Source: Gambelia wislizenii
Lineage: Eukaryota; Chordata; Lepidosauria; Squamata; Crotaphytidae
Direction: 5' to 3'
DNA: 64,000 nt
Assembly (NCBI GenBank): GCA_030847615.1
Contig: JAUMIR010000001.1
Span: 161,049,001-161,113,000, forward strand
Positions 48,710-58,316 of the stretch are shown one piece after another (the stretch's first letter is position 1; every line of letters starts with the position of its first letter). The translations under genes and the position numbers were made by a program. Below the pieces are notes generated by a model. It did not search any database and was not told the DNA's origin. It saw only the letters and a list, made by a program, of their open reading frames with translations.

Positions 48710-49410
48710 ACATCAACGGATTATAGATAATGAGATGCAACAACATCTAAAAGCAGCCTCTGTATCTCCCGATTTTAGAGATAATGGTAATGCCTTCAAG
48801 CTAGCTAACTATTTGAGTCTTCTAACCCTTCCAAAATACAGAATAGCATTCACATTAGCAAAATTTAATGTTCTACCCTCAGCCCTATTGGAAGGGAGAT
48901 ACAATAGTATTCCCTATGCTGCACGCACTTGTCCTTGTGGAATGGGCTCAGTGGAGACTATAGGCCATGTGTTGTTATATTGTCCTTTCTACAATGGTTA
49001 TTGTCAAATTTTTATTTATCCAATTCTTAATCATTTCCTTGGAAGAACAGATGAATTTTATGTATCTTATTTGCTAGCGGACCACTGCCCATCAGTAACA
49101 ACAAGGGTGGCCAGTTTTTGTGCAGCAGCAATGGTATGCTGGCGTAAGATGGTATCTTAAATTTTAATACATTTTTAGTTTGTTTAAATAATTTTATAAT
49201 ATAATGTATACTTTACAATGAATTTAGTCATTTATTTATATCTGTATTGTTAAATTCTATTTTTAATTTAATTTTCTAACTGAATTTCTAATTAATATCA
49301 CATATTTTTATAATTGGATGATCTACTATGATGTTTATTTGTGTGTTACTATAATAGTTGATTGTTGTTTATTTGATCTCTGATCAGTCGATCGTAATAA
49401 ATATATATAT
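48710..49410 (+). mobile_element. 5'-truncated non-LTR LINE inserted in the Penelope element
   Basis: aattggatattt occurs at 48,698-48,709 and 49,411-49,422, a 12-bp target-site duplication. The insert ends in an AT-rich UTR with gtaataaatatatatat. Confidence 0.8.
48735..49160 (+). pseudogene. C-terminal end of a non-LTR retrotransposon ORF2
   Basis: The 141-residue frame includes RIAFTLAKFNVLPSALLEGR, a zinc-knuckle-like CPCGMGSVETIGHVLLYCPF and FLGRTDEFYVSYLLADHCPS, ending at a natural stop. The CxC...H...C arrangement is common at the C-terminus of several LINE clades, and I cannot name the clade. The front of the protein is missing because of 5' truncation. Confidence 0.65.
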
Positions 49411-49422
49411 AATTGGATATTT

Positions 49423-49660
49423 GGGTGGATGCTGTTCAGGTGGTTCAGGAATGAGACCAAATCTTCTTCTCTGTGGTTCCAAATGGTGAAAGTGTAATCA
49501 ACATATTGGAACCATGTTGTGGGCTTTTTTGGTGCTGTTTCCAGGGCTTGCTTTTCAAAATGTCCCATGTAGAAGTTTGCTATCACTGGGCTCAGGGGGC
49601 TGCCCATGGCTACCCCATCTATCTGTTCGCAGAATTCGTTATAAACTCCACACGCACACC
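49423..49660 (-). pseudogene. Penelope reverse transcriptase core, inactivated
   Basis: The frame reads CEQIDGVAMGSPLSPVIANF and later TWFQYVDYTFTIW. The catalytic YVDD is YVDY (codon near 49,494-49,496). The N-terminal RT part is missing because the element joins its inverted terminal repeat just upstream. The frame continues as SFLNHLNSIHPNIQ up to the LINE insertion. Confidence 0.75.
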
Positions 49661-49810
49661 TACCCAACCATTCTCTGAAGATGCCAACCACAGATGCAGA
49701 CAAAACGTCAGAAAGAAACTATTCCAGAACACGGCCTCACAGCCTGGAAGAAAAACAAGGAAAATCTATGGATGCTGGCCATGAAAGCCTTCGACTTCAC
49801 ACCATGTACA

Positions 49811-50120
49811 TTTCTGGTCCCTGCATCTAGGAAATGGATACTGTAGAGCTGGAAAAGATAGGGAAAAAGGCAACCAAAATGATGAAGGGACCAGAGCAAC
49901 TACTCTATGAGGAAAAATATATTTAGGTATGTTTAGTTTAGAAAAAATTGCAAGAGACACAGTAGAGGTGTATTAAATATATATGATGTTGAAACAATAG
50001 ATATGAAGAAGGTTTTTTCCCTCTCTCAGAATATTAGAACCTAGCTAAATGGTGGGAGAATGGTGAAAGTCAACTACCACGGAATTGACACACACATTCA
50101 AATCTATAATTATCTCATTC
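49811..50120 (+). pseudogene. CR1/L3-like LINE remnant, right part
   Basis: ctggtccctgcatctaggaa, gtagagctggaaaagatagg and atgaggaaaaatatattta continue the LINE interrupted at 47,583. It has frameshifts throughout. Confidence 0.5.
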
Positions 50121-50302
50121 CCTCTAATTCTGTAGTGAGTCAGCCACTGGCCTCCCAGTTGTTTTGGACATAGCCAATCATAACTGCTCCTGATTGGCTA
50201 TGCCCACAAAGTCTCATAGGAGCTGTAAGAAAGGAGGCAACCCCCTCTCCTTCCAAAAGAAAAACCAGCTTCTGGGAGGACGGCCCCAAATACCCAAAAG
50301 GC

Positions 50303-50390
50303 ATTACATTCTTGTCTGATCTTAGAAGCTAAGCACAGCCAGCCATGGTTAGTATTTGGATGGGTATAATAATACAGTGCTGTATTATGC
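50303..50390 (+). pseudogene. 5S rRNA-like fragment
   Basis: tctgatcttagaagctaagc, then agccatggttagtatttgga and tgggta reproduce the 5S rRNA middle region. It lacks a clean 5' half and is diverged, so it is a SINE head or pseudogene. Confidence 0.6.
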
Positions 50391-50728
50391 AAGTCCCATT
50401 CGTTCAGCAAGTAGGTACCCTAGCTGGAAGTAACAACTGGGTTTAGGTCCAGGTTACAAAATCTTATTTAGGTAGATTAATAGAGGAATAAAATGGTTTC
50501 AAACATGAGGCACAAGCAACAAATATATACTATACATTCCAACTTTATATACACAATAGTTGTGTAATTCTCCTGATTAATATCAACTTGAGCCACGTCT
50601 TTGGACTACAATCCTACAAACCCAAAAACAAAGCAAATGTGTTTGTTACATAACTTCCAAAAAACACCCATTCCATACATACACATGTGCCGCTTATATT
50701 TCAGAGCAAAGAACTGGCAATACCAGGT

Positions 50729-50815
50729 CTGAGGATTCCTTGCCTAAGAAAACCCTATGAAATTCATAGGGTCACCCTAAGTCAACAGGTAACTGGAAGG
50801 CACATAAACACACAC
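50729..50815 (+). repeat. SINE tail fragment (CTGGAAGGCAC type)
   Basis: cttgcctaagaaaaccctat, attcatagggtcaccctaag and actggaaggcacataaacac match the shared SINE tail at 19,860 and 43,158. Another tail fragment, reversed, is at 27,478-27,565. Confidence 0.55.
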
Positions 50816-50984
50816 ATCTGGGAGAAGCAAGAGGAGGAAAGCAACAGAGGAGAAAGGGCAGAGGAGAAAAAAAAGAGGACAAAATAAACAAAATGGGGCT
50901 GACAGGAGGTGGAGTGAAAGGAAAGGAGGGGAAGAAATGGTGCCAGGAGGGGAACTGGAGGCACCCCTAAAGTTACCCAGAGGA

Positions 50985-51550
50985 TTTTTCTTCAGGTGCC
51001 CTTAGACTCTGGAACAGCCTGCCGGAAGACATATGACAGCTGAATACACTGCCAAAATTCAAAGCAGCATTAAAGACCAGCCTCTCCCAGCAGGCCTATC
51101 CAGATTATTTTAAAGTGTGAATTTTAAATTGTTTATTGTTTTAAAATGTCTTGGTTTTACTTATTCTTTTAAACTGATAAAGATATAGGGTTTTAACCAA
51201 TGTTACGTCTATGTGTTAATGTGTTGTTTCCCGCCTCGATCCATAGGGAGAGGCAGGTAAGAAATTATTATTATTATTACCTTCTCCTGTGACATCATGA
51301 TCCATCCCACGCCCTCGCAAATTACTTGCCAAGAGAAGTCGGGGAGGGGCGTTATTCCCATTGTGAATACTGATACAGATTCTCTCCTTTTGGGAGCGGT
51401 AGTTGACCATTTTAAAATGTGTTGGTTTTACTTCTTTTAAACTGATACACCTTTTTAATTGATATGTCCTTTTAAACCAATGTTGTGTCCATGTGTTAAT
51501 GTGCTGTTCCCCACCTGGATCTATAGGGAGAGGCGGGTAAGAAATAATAA
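50985..51550 (+). pseudogene. L2-like LINE 3' ends (two overlapping copies)
   Basis: tctggaacagcctgccggaa, caaagcagcattaaagacca and the end gggagaggcaggtaagaaat with ATT repeats form one copy up to about 51,275. Another tail, from 51,412, ends gggagaggcgggtaagaaat. 51,280-51,411 between them is unassigned. Confidence 0.6.
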
Positions 51551-52458
51551 TACAGTTGTCCCTTCATATTTGCTGGGGTTTAGTTCCAGGACCCTCTGTG
51601 GATACCAAAATCCATGAATAATTCAAAAAGGATATTGACAAATTGGAGCGTGTCCAGAGGAGGGCGACTAAAATGGTAAAAGGTCTGGAAACCCTGCCTT
51701 ATGAAGAAAGACTTAAGGAGCTGGGTATGTTTAGCCTAGAAAAAGAACGGTTAAGGGGCAATATGATAACCCTGTTTAAGTATCTGAAGGGGTGTCATGT
51801 TGAGGATGGAGCAAGCTTGTTTTCTGCTGCTCCAGAGACTAGAACACGGAGCAATGGATGCAAGCTCCAGGAACAGAGATTCCACCTCAACATTAGGAGG
51901 AACTTTTTGACAGTAAGAGCTGTTTGGCAGTGGAACACACTCCCTGGGGTCTCCTTCCTTGGAGGTCTTTAAACAGAGGCTGGATGGCCATCTGTCAGGG
52001 ATGCTTTGATTGTGATTTCCTGCGTGGCAGGGATTTGGACTGGATGGCCCTCGTGGTCTCTTCCAACTTTACAATTCTATGACCTTCACATTTGCTGGGG
52101 TTTGGTTCCAGGACCCCCTGTGAATACCCAAATCCGTGAATACTCAAGTCCAATTATATGCAATGGCAGAGCAAATTGGTGTCCCTTATATAAGATGGCA
52201 AAATCAAGGTTTGTTATTAGGATTATTATTTTTTAAAGAATATTTTCAAGCGTGAATACTCAAATTCGTGAATGTCAAATCCATGAATATGGAGGGACAA
52301 CTGTATATGCAATGGCACAGCAAAATGGTGCCCCTTATATAAGATGGCAAAATCAAGGTTTGCTTTTTGGATTATAATTTTTTTTTTAAAGAATATTTTC
52401 AAGCCTGAATACTTAAATCTGTGGATACCATATCTGTGGATAAGGAGGGACAACTGTA
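51551..52458. mobile_element. Tigger-like TIR mosaic with nested CR1 and second TIR element
   Basis: An outer element (TA-CAGTTGTCCCTTCATATTT at 51,551; GGAGGGACAACTG-TA ending 52,458) is split at about 51,622 by a CR1 3' end and by a second, near-complete copy of the same TIR family at about 52,084-52,304. Confidence 0.6.
51623..52083 (+). pseudogene. CR1 LINE ORF2 C-terminus and 3' UTR
   Basis: The open frame 51,643-51,972 reads [40 protein letters not shown] and [20 protein letters not shown], the CR1 ORF2 C-terminus. It is followed by ggctggatggccatctgtca and a 3' end in attctatgac, the usual CR1 terminus. It is strongly 5'-truncated. Confidence 0.8.
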
Positions 52459-53175
52459 ATAAGGATAATAACAGCAAGAAATAATAATAAATAAGAATAT
52501 AAGTAAGAATACTAAATACAAAATAATAAGAATAATAAATAGGAATAAATAAGAATACTAAATAAGAAATAATAATTATTATGATAATAATAGCAAGAAA
52601 CAATAATAAATAAGAATATAAATAAATAAGAAAACTAAATAATAATAAACAAGAATACTAAATAAGTAATAATAAGAATACTAAATAAGAATAAATAAGA
52701 ATACTAAATAAGAAATAACAATAATGATGATAATAATGGAGGAAAATAGTAATAAATAAGAATAGAAATAAATAAGAATACTAAATAAGAATAAATAAGA
52801 ATACTAAATAAGAAATAACAATAATGATGATAGTAATACAGGGAAATAATAATAAATAAGAATATAAATAAATAAAAATACTAAATAAGAAATAATGATA
52901 ATAATAGCGATAAATAATAATAAATAAAAATATAAATGAGAATAATACTAAATAATAAATAGGAATAATTGTGAATACTAAATAAAAAATAATAATAGCA
53001 ATAAATAAATAATAAGAAGAAATAAGAGTAACAAATGTGAATACTAAATAAGGAATAATAATAATAGCGAGAAATAATAATAAATAAGAAAATAAATAAA
53101 TAAGAATACTTAAATAAGAAGTCAGAATAAGAATAAGAATGAGTAAGAATAAGTAAGAATACTAAGAGTAATAAA
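52459..53175. repeat. AT-rich compound minisatellite (AATAAGAATACTAAATAAG type)
   Basis: About 700 bp built from A, T and few G, with almost no C, made of recurring aataagaatactaaataag and aataataataa modules. The variable module order suggests a decayed higher-order repeat. Minus-strand frames rich in Tyr, Phe, Ile and Leu are artefacts. It abuts the TTK CpG island inside intron 1. Confidence 0.85.
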
Positions 53176-53179
53176 TCAG

Positions 53180-53770
53180 AAATAGTAGGGCGAGGGAGAG
53201 CCAAGGGGCCAGCAGAAGAGGCTTGGAAGGGGGCTCAGGGGAGACGAGCAGCCCCAGCCGCTCCTCCGCTCCCCCTCGGGTGTTGTTCTAAGGCCGGGCC
53301 AGAGCTACCCGTGAGCTTACTGGGGAAGACGCTCGCCCGCCCTCTCTCTCTCGCTGGCCTCAGCGGGGCCTCTGCGAAACGGGGCCGAGGCCGGACTCAC
53401 CGCCAACGTTCCCTGCCCCCGCCTTTTGCGTCTCTCCGCCGACGCAGGAGGAGAGAAAGAACCGCTCTTTCTGTTTGAATTTCGTCACGGAGGGGGGAGG
53501 ATGAAAAAACCCCAACGGCCTGATTGGTAGGCGTCAAAGAAAGGCGCCTCGCTCCTGATTGGGGCTGCCCTTTGATTGGCAAGCGAGGGAGCCTCTCCTC
53601 ACGGCTCCCTCCCACAAGCCGCGGCTAAGGCGTCCTGAGAAAGAAAGAAAGAAAGAAAGAGGTGACTCGGCCCCTGGGTGGGATTGAGAGAGAGCCAAGC
53701 GGAAACGCCCCCCTGAGGGTCGCGGGTGTAATGACGCAGTGGAGGCTCGGCCCGTCGTATCACTCGGCTG
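53180..53770 (-). promoter_or_regulatory. TTK: CpG-island promoter of TTK
   Basis: GC content and CpG density rise sharply here between AT-rich flanks. On the gene strand there are three CCAAT boxes (plus-strand ATTGG at 53,523, 53,558 and 53,575) and, about 44 bp downstream, a TTCAAA at 53,474-53,479 (TTTGAA on the plus strand) beside GTGACG. Tandem NF-Y boxes upstream of a CHR-like element are typical of G2/M genes controlled by DREAM and MuvB complexes, which fits TTK. No TATA box is evident. A GAAA microsatellite lies at about 53,640-53,660. The sites are seen; their use is inferred. Confidence 0.6.
53401..53480 (-). other. TTK: TTK exon 1 (5' UTR), upstream end uncertain
   Basis: Reading the minus strand, the CpG-rich block contains a strong donor, TTGGCG followed by GTGAGT, with the last exonic base at 53,401. 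Exon 2 carries only two bases before its ATG, so the 5' UTR must come from an upstream non-coding exon, and this is the obvious candidate. Joined, the start context is GGCGACATGC, with G at -3. The transcription start cannot be read from sequence; the 5' end given is a guess. Confidence 0.6.
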
Positions 53771-53804
53771 CTCTGTTCAGTTCCGCCTACGGGGGAGTTG
53801 CGTT

Positions 53805-54015
53805 CTATTCCACAGAGGACTTTATCGCACTACGCTGTTAACTGCTCTGGATGCCTCCTATGGAATTCTGGGATTTGTAGTTTAGTGAGGGTTAAGCGCT
53901 CTCTGACTGAGAGTTCTCAATGCCCCTCCCTAAACTACAAACCCCATAATTCCAAAGGAGGCAGCCAGAGCAATTAAAGTGGAATAGTAACGCTATAAGA
54001 GTTTAGTGTGATATT
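53805..54015. mobile_element. palindromic short TIR element
   Basis: Arms aactgctctggatgcctcct, ggaattctgggatttgtagt and the inverted actacaaaccccataattcc, aggaggcagccagagcaatt form a fold-back. Related copies are at 54,759-54,945 and 61,826-62,020. Confidence 0.6.
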
Positions 54016-54069
54016 CTCAAGGGCTGTGAGGGTTAAGAAGGAGATCAGTGTGCTATTGATTATTCCCAG

Positions 54070-54333
54070 TACAATAGGTCCCTCGTATCTGCTGGGGATT
54101 GGTTTGCGGGGGGGGGGGGGGGGGGGATGGATACCAAAAACTGGATAATAGCAAACACCATTGAAAATAATGGGACTTCTGGTTTAAAATACCATAGAGC
54201 TGCCTTGGAGGACCTAGAAAGTGGTTAGAGAGGACACATTTTCTAGGAAGACTTTATGGTAGGTGGGCTATTTTCAGTCTGTGGAAATGTAAACAGTGGG
54301 TAATGAATTAGTGGATATGGGGGTCCTACTGTA
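54070..54333. mobile_element. TACAGTAGG-family short TIR element
   Basis: The ends are tacaataggtccctcgtatc and gggggtcctactgta. It contains taccatagagctgccttgga and tctaggaagactttatggta, an inverted pair. A run of 19 G lies at 54,108-54,126. Confidence 0.65.
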
Positions 54334-54516
54334 TAGCCTACAGAGGTGGATTGGATGTAGGTTTGTATAGCCCTCATCAAATCTATCTTCCTCCAGGAAA
54401 GAGTGCAAATGGCATGAGTGGAAATGTTGAATCCTCAGTGAATAAATCCTCTCTAATGCTGTGTAACCCGTGCCTGCACCTTTATTCTGAAGGTAGAAAT
54501 GGAAACTAGATCACAC

Positions 54517-54757
54517 TACAGCAGGACCCCCTTATCTGCCAGAGATTGGTTCTGGGTCCCACTGCGGATAATAGTGGATGCCATTAAAATAATGGGACTT
54601 CCTGTTTAAGATACCATAGAGTTGCCTTGGAGGGTCTAGAAAATGGCTAGAGGGGATGCATTTCCTAGGAAGACTCTATGGTAGCTGTGCCAAAACAGAA
54701 ACTGCAGATAATTGAATTGGTGGATAATGAATCAGCTGATACAGGGGTCCTACTGTA
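54517..54757. mobile_element. TACAGTAGG-family short TIR element, second copy
   Basis: It runs from tacagcaggacccccttatc to caggggtcctactgta, with the same internal blocks as 54,070. A partial copy is at 62,077-62,262. Confidence 0.65.
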
Positions 54758-54758
54758 C

Positions 54759-54945
54759 ACTGTTATAGCACTATTATTCCATTTAACTGTTCTGGTTGTG
54801 TCCAGTGGAATTCTGGGGTTTGTAGTTTAGGGAAGACTAAAAGCTCTCTGGCTGAGGATGCTAAATACCCCTCTTAAAACTGCAAATCCCAGGATTCCAC
54901 AGGAGGCAGCCAGCGCAGTCAACGTGGAATAAATAGCGCTATAAC
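54759..54945. mobile_element. palindromic short TIR element, second copy
   Basis: actgttatagcactattatt, ggaattctggggtttgtagt and the inverted aactgcaaatcccaggattc, gtggaataaatagcgctata match the 53,805 element. Confidence 0.6.
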
Positions 54946-55182
54946 ACTGCTCTTTAGACAGTGCCTAATAGGAAAATTCTGTTTTGTTCCCCAGAATATG
55001 GCGAGGAACCAAATCTCGTCCAGGTTTTTGTTCATAAGGGTCCCATGCAGCACCCTGGTTTCCTTCCTCAGGAGTAAAATTTGTTATAGAGTTAAGCCTC
55101 GTGGTTGGCAAAAGTGGAAGAGCTTCAGAGGTAAAGGAGAGGTAGGCAGGCAATCGTATACTTTAGGCCTCCTGAGAAGTAA

Positions 55183-55455
55183 GCCCTGGTGGCGCAGTGG
55201 TTAAATGCCAGTACTGCAAGTCACCACGTTGCAAGTTCGATCCCAGCGGGCTCCAAGGTTCACTCAGCCTTCCATCCTTTCGTAGGTCGGTATAATGAGT
55301 ACCCGGCTTGGGGCAATTAGCTAACACACACTGGAAACTGCTTAATGCAGTGTAGATGTGTAAATAGCTATTGCTTAAAACAATTTGTAAGCCGCTCTGA
55401 TAGCCTTGTGGCTGAAGAGCAGGGTATAAATAAATAAAATAAATAAAAAAAATCA
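55183..55455 (+). mobile_element. tRNA-derived SINE, full length
   Basis: It has A box tggcgcagtgg, B box caagttcgatccc (55,231-55,243), the body gtataatgagtacccggctt and the end gctgaagagcagggtataaa followed by (TAAA)n. The internal promoter is intact by eye, and this is the cleanest SINE here. Confidence 0.82.
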
Positions 55456-55513
55456 TGGCTTTCAATGAGGTTTGTTCTCAAGTGTGTGTGGGATTGCAGG
55501 ACATTGGTGTAGA

Positions 55514-55796
55514 AGCCCTGGTGCTGCAGTGGTTAAATGCCAGTACTGTGAGTCACCACGTTGCAAGTTCAATTCCAGAGGGCTCCAAGGTTCGCTCAGC
55601 CTTTCATCCTTTCGTAGGTTGTAAAATGAGTACCCAGCTTGTGGGGGCTATTAGCTAACACACATTGGAAACTGCTTAATGCAGTGTAGATGTGTACATT
55701 GCTATTGTTTAAAACAGTTTGTAAACTGCTCTGATAGCCTTGTGGCTGAAGAGCAGGGTATAAATAACTATTATTATTATTATTATTATTATTAGA
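55514..55796 (+). mobile_element. tRNA-derived SINE, second tandem copy
   Basis: Same family in the same orientation 60 bp downstream. It is more diverged (gccctggtgctgcagtggtt, B box caagttcaattcc) and has an ATT rather than TAAA tail. Confidence 0.8.
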
Positions 55797-56644
55797 TCAA
55801 TAACTAACCTTGGATTTAGCAGGAAAGAAGAATTTGCTCTTTTAAAAAAGAAGGTAGTTTGTTATTTATCGCTACAGTCCTACACACTGACCTGGCAGGT
55901 AAGGAAACAGAGACTTGTGTGCAGGATTGTGCTGTAAACCATGCAGATTACCTCTATTGTCAAGACAGATGGATGCTGTTAAGAGAAGGACACGCTTCAC
56001 AAGGACTTATTTTTAAAAAAAAAAAATCCCTGTAGCAACACAGTCATAAACATACTTGGAATTGGAGGTGGGTTTTTTTTTAAAAAAAGTCATCCATTTC
56101 TACTTACAGTCTAACAAGTAAATGCTTCTCAGTAATAGGTCTAAACATAAGGGTTGTTTTTTTTTTAATATAGCTATCATGATGTCCCTTGTGTAGTGGT
56201 TCTCCCTTCTGCTTGTAAGTATAGGCATTTAGACACAAAAGCAAGATTCTTCATTGTAAGAAACAAGGGCAATTCCTTTTGAGATCTATCCCATATGAGT
56301 CCTGTCCTAGGCTGCAAGCTACTTTTAAGTAATGAGTCTCTTGAGAAGCCTCTGTACTGACCTCATCTGGAGACAAATGTACCGTAGGTGCTGTAAAAGG
56401 TAAAATGTGCTGGTGATAACCAATTTCATTTGTTCTTTTTACTTTAGTTGGAGGTGAAAGCCTCAGAGAATAAGTCCCAGCCCATCATCCCTATGGTTCA
56501 AGATTCCCCTGATGTGATTAAATTTGGTAGCTTCAGATCTTACTAGCTAACCAAAAGGCACAAAATACTTCAAGCATTCCTTTTATATATACATATGTAA
56601 ATCAGATTCAGGTTAGTTTTATTTATCTGTGGCACAATGAATAC

Positions 56645-56904
56645 TACAGTTGGTCTTCCATATCCACAGATTCGGTATCCACAGATTCAGTAGCCATGGA
56701 TTCCACTATTCACGGCTTGAAAATATTCCAAAAAATAATGATTTTTTTAAAACCCAAAAAGTAAACCTTGATTTTTGACAATTTATATAAGGGACACCAT
56801 TTTATTATGCCGTTGTAATATAATGAGACTTGAACATCCACATGTTTTGGTATCCATGGGGGCTCCTGGAATCAAACCTCAGAGGATACCAAGGGCCCAC
56901 TGTA
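56645..56904. mobile_element. Tigger-like short TIR element
   Basis: It runs from TA-CAGTTGGTCTTCCATATCC to ccaagggcccactg-TA, closely organised like 41,629-41,860. No coding. Confidence 0.7.
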
Positions 56905-57186
56905 TATTGATGCAATATACCTGCTGAAATAAATCAGTGGATGCCTAAATTATTGCTAATACTGAGACAAAGACATGTGAAAGGCAGAAGATAAAAATAT
57001 AGGACCAAAAGCTAATAATGCTAGTACATTGCTGCAAGTCAGTTTTAACAATGGCAACGAAAACTATAACAACTGAACCCCTTTACAGCCTGCTGCAAAC
57101 ATTTTTGGAAAATTAAAGTTTATCTTCCAGGCTGCACTACAAGGGTTTCTCCTTTACTGTAATTATGACGGATTTACTATAAGCAA

Positions 57187-57372
57187 GGGGATCTTGTAGC
57201 ACCTTTGAGAGTAACTGAGAGAGAGAAAATTGTAGCATAAGCTTTTGTAGACTTAGTCTACTTCCTCAGATGCTGGAGTCTGGAGGAAATAGACTAAGTC
57301 TACGAAAGCTTATACAGTACTACAATTTTTTCTCTCTAAGTTAGTTTCACAGTTAGGTGCTAGAAGATCCAC
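57187..57372. repeat. fold-back repeat with 80-bp arms
   Basis: agatgctggagtctggagga lies near the centre of arms containing gtagacttagtctacttcct and its complement aaatagactaagtctac, then cttttgtag/cgaaagctta, and outward gtagcacctttgaga/ttaggtgctagaagatcc. A copy of a dispersed family, since the wording is familiar from other squamate sequence. Confidence 0.6.
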
Positions 57373-58316
57373 TTCCTTACTGATATTCCAGACTAACATA
57401 GCTATGTCTTTTGATTTATTATAGTCTACCAACAAGTCTTAATTAATATCAGCAAGAGTCCAACCACTTCTTGCTTTTATTTCTCAAGAACAAGTCCTGG
57501 GATCATTATATAATGGACAGTACAGTAAATAATGCACTACATTTTGCATTACATGTTCCACTCCCCAGAACGGAACTGCTGTGTACAGTGAATCCCTTTA
57601 TACTTTCCCTTTAAGTAAACGGGAGGCATTGTTTGGAAACAGGGGGCAATACACACATTTCTGAGAGCAGCAGTGATTAGAACTTGAAAATACTGTAAAA
57701 TTTCTCTTTACTATTGATGAACCCCCCATGATGGCTGGGCAGTCCATCATGACAACTACAAGAACACTTGAAGTTGATTGACAAGTATATTTTTATCATG
57801 AGCTATCTCAGAAATTCTGCCTTTTAGTGGGTTCTTGAGGTCACAAAACAGGACCTGATGGGTAACAGCCCACAATTTTCCCACACCTGGGGAAAGAATG
57901 TGACAGTGTTGACCAATTATGTGTGCGTGTACCTTTTGTACATTGTTCCATAAAGCGTTTTCACATATTTCCATCAGTTTTTCCCCACCAAGTATAGATG
58001 CTTTATAAATCCTTGCCTTGATAGAAAGAAGATCAACTTTCAGCTTTAGCAGTGGGGAGTGTACCCCAGATAGGAGTGCAAGAAGTTCCTTTAGAAGCTT
58101 ATTCTGAATTGGCTGAAGGAATGGTAATTACTCTTATAAAGACTACAAAATACAGACTTCATACTTTGTGACAGTATGTTCCAAACTATACATTTTAGCT
58201 TGAATTTCTTTCTTTTATGAAGGTAATTTTCAGTCAAGTTAAATAGTGTTCCCTTTCCTGTGTCAAATTACCATGAGTTGTGCCTACATTTATCCAGTTT
58301 GACAGAGCCATTGCTC

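Larger units (their letters stand above)
47584..49803 (-). mobile_element. Penelope-like element, 5'-truncated, with inverted terminal copy
   Basis: The minus strand encodes an RT core (49,660-49,430), an RT C-terminal part (48,693-48,157) and a GIY-YIG-like start. The left end carries the Penelope terminal sequence (tctgaagatgccagccacag, reversed), and the right end (49,670-49,803) carries the same sequence in the opposite orientation. tgtacatt flanks both sides (about 47,576 and 49,804), a likely short target duplication in the surrounding LINE. A second LINE is inserted at 48,710-49,410. Confidence 0.8.
30274..53400. other. TTK intron 1 (about 23 kb)
   Basis: This separates non-coding exon 1 from exon 2. 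It contains LINE fragments, DIRS element C, TIR elements, a fold-back element, the Penelope nest and the AT-rich minisatellite listed separately. 30,400-31,800, 32,050-33,600, 41,900-43,150 and 43,400-44,380 show nothing I recognise. Confidence 0.6.

Noticed and set aside
50303..50390. Functional 5S rRNA gene
   Set aside because: The match covers only the middle region and is diverged; the other 5S-like segments are SINE heads.
52226..53204. Tyr/Phe/Ile-rich minus-strand ORFs resembling membrane proteins
   Set aside because: They are artefacts of the AT-rich minisatellite, which has almost no stop-forming combinations in those frames.
53700..55204. Divergent gene on the plus strand from the CpG island
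   Set aside because: No conserved exon or donor was found; the open frame 54,998-55,204 ends inside a SINE.
55183..55260. tRNA gene
   Set aside because: A and B boxes are present, but no cloverleaf closes and the sequence continues into a SINE body and tail.
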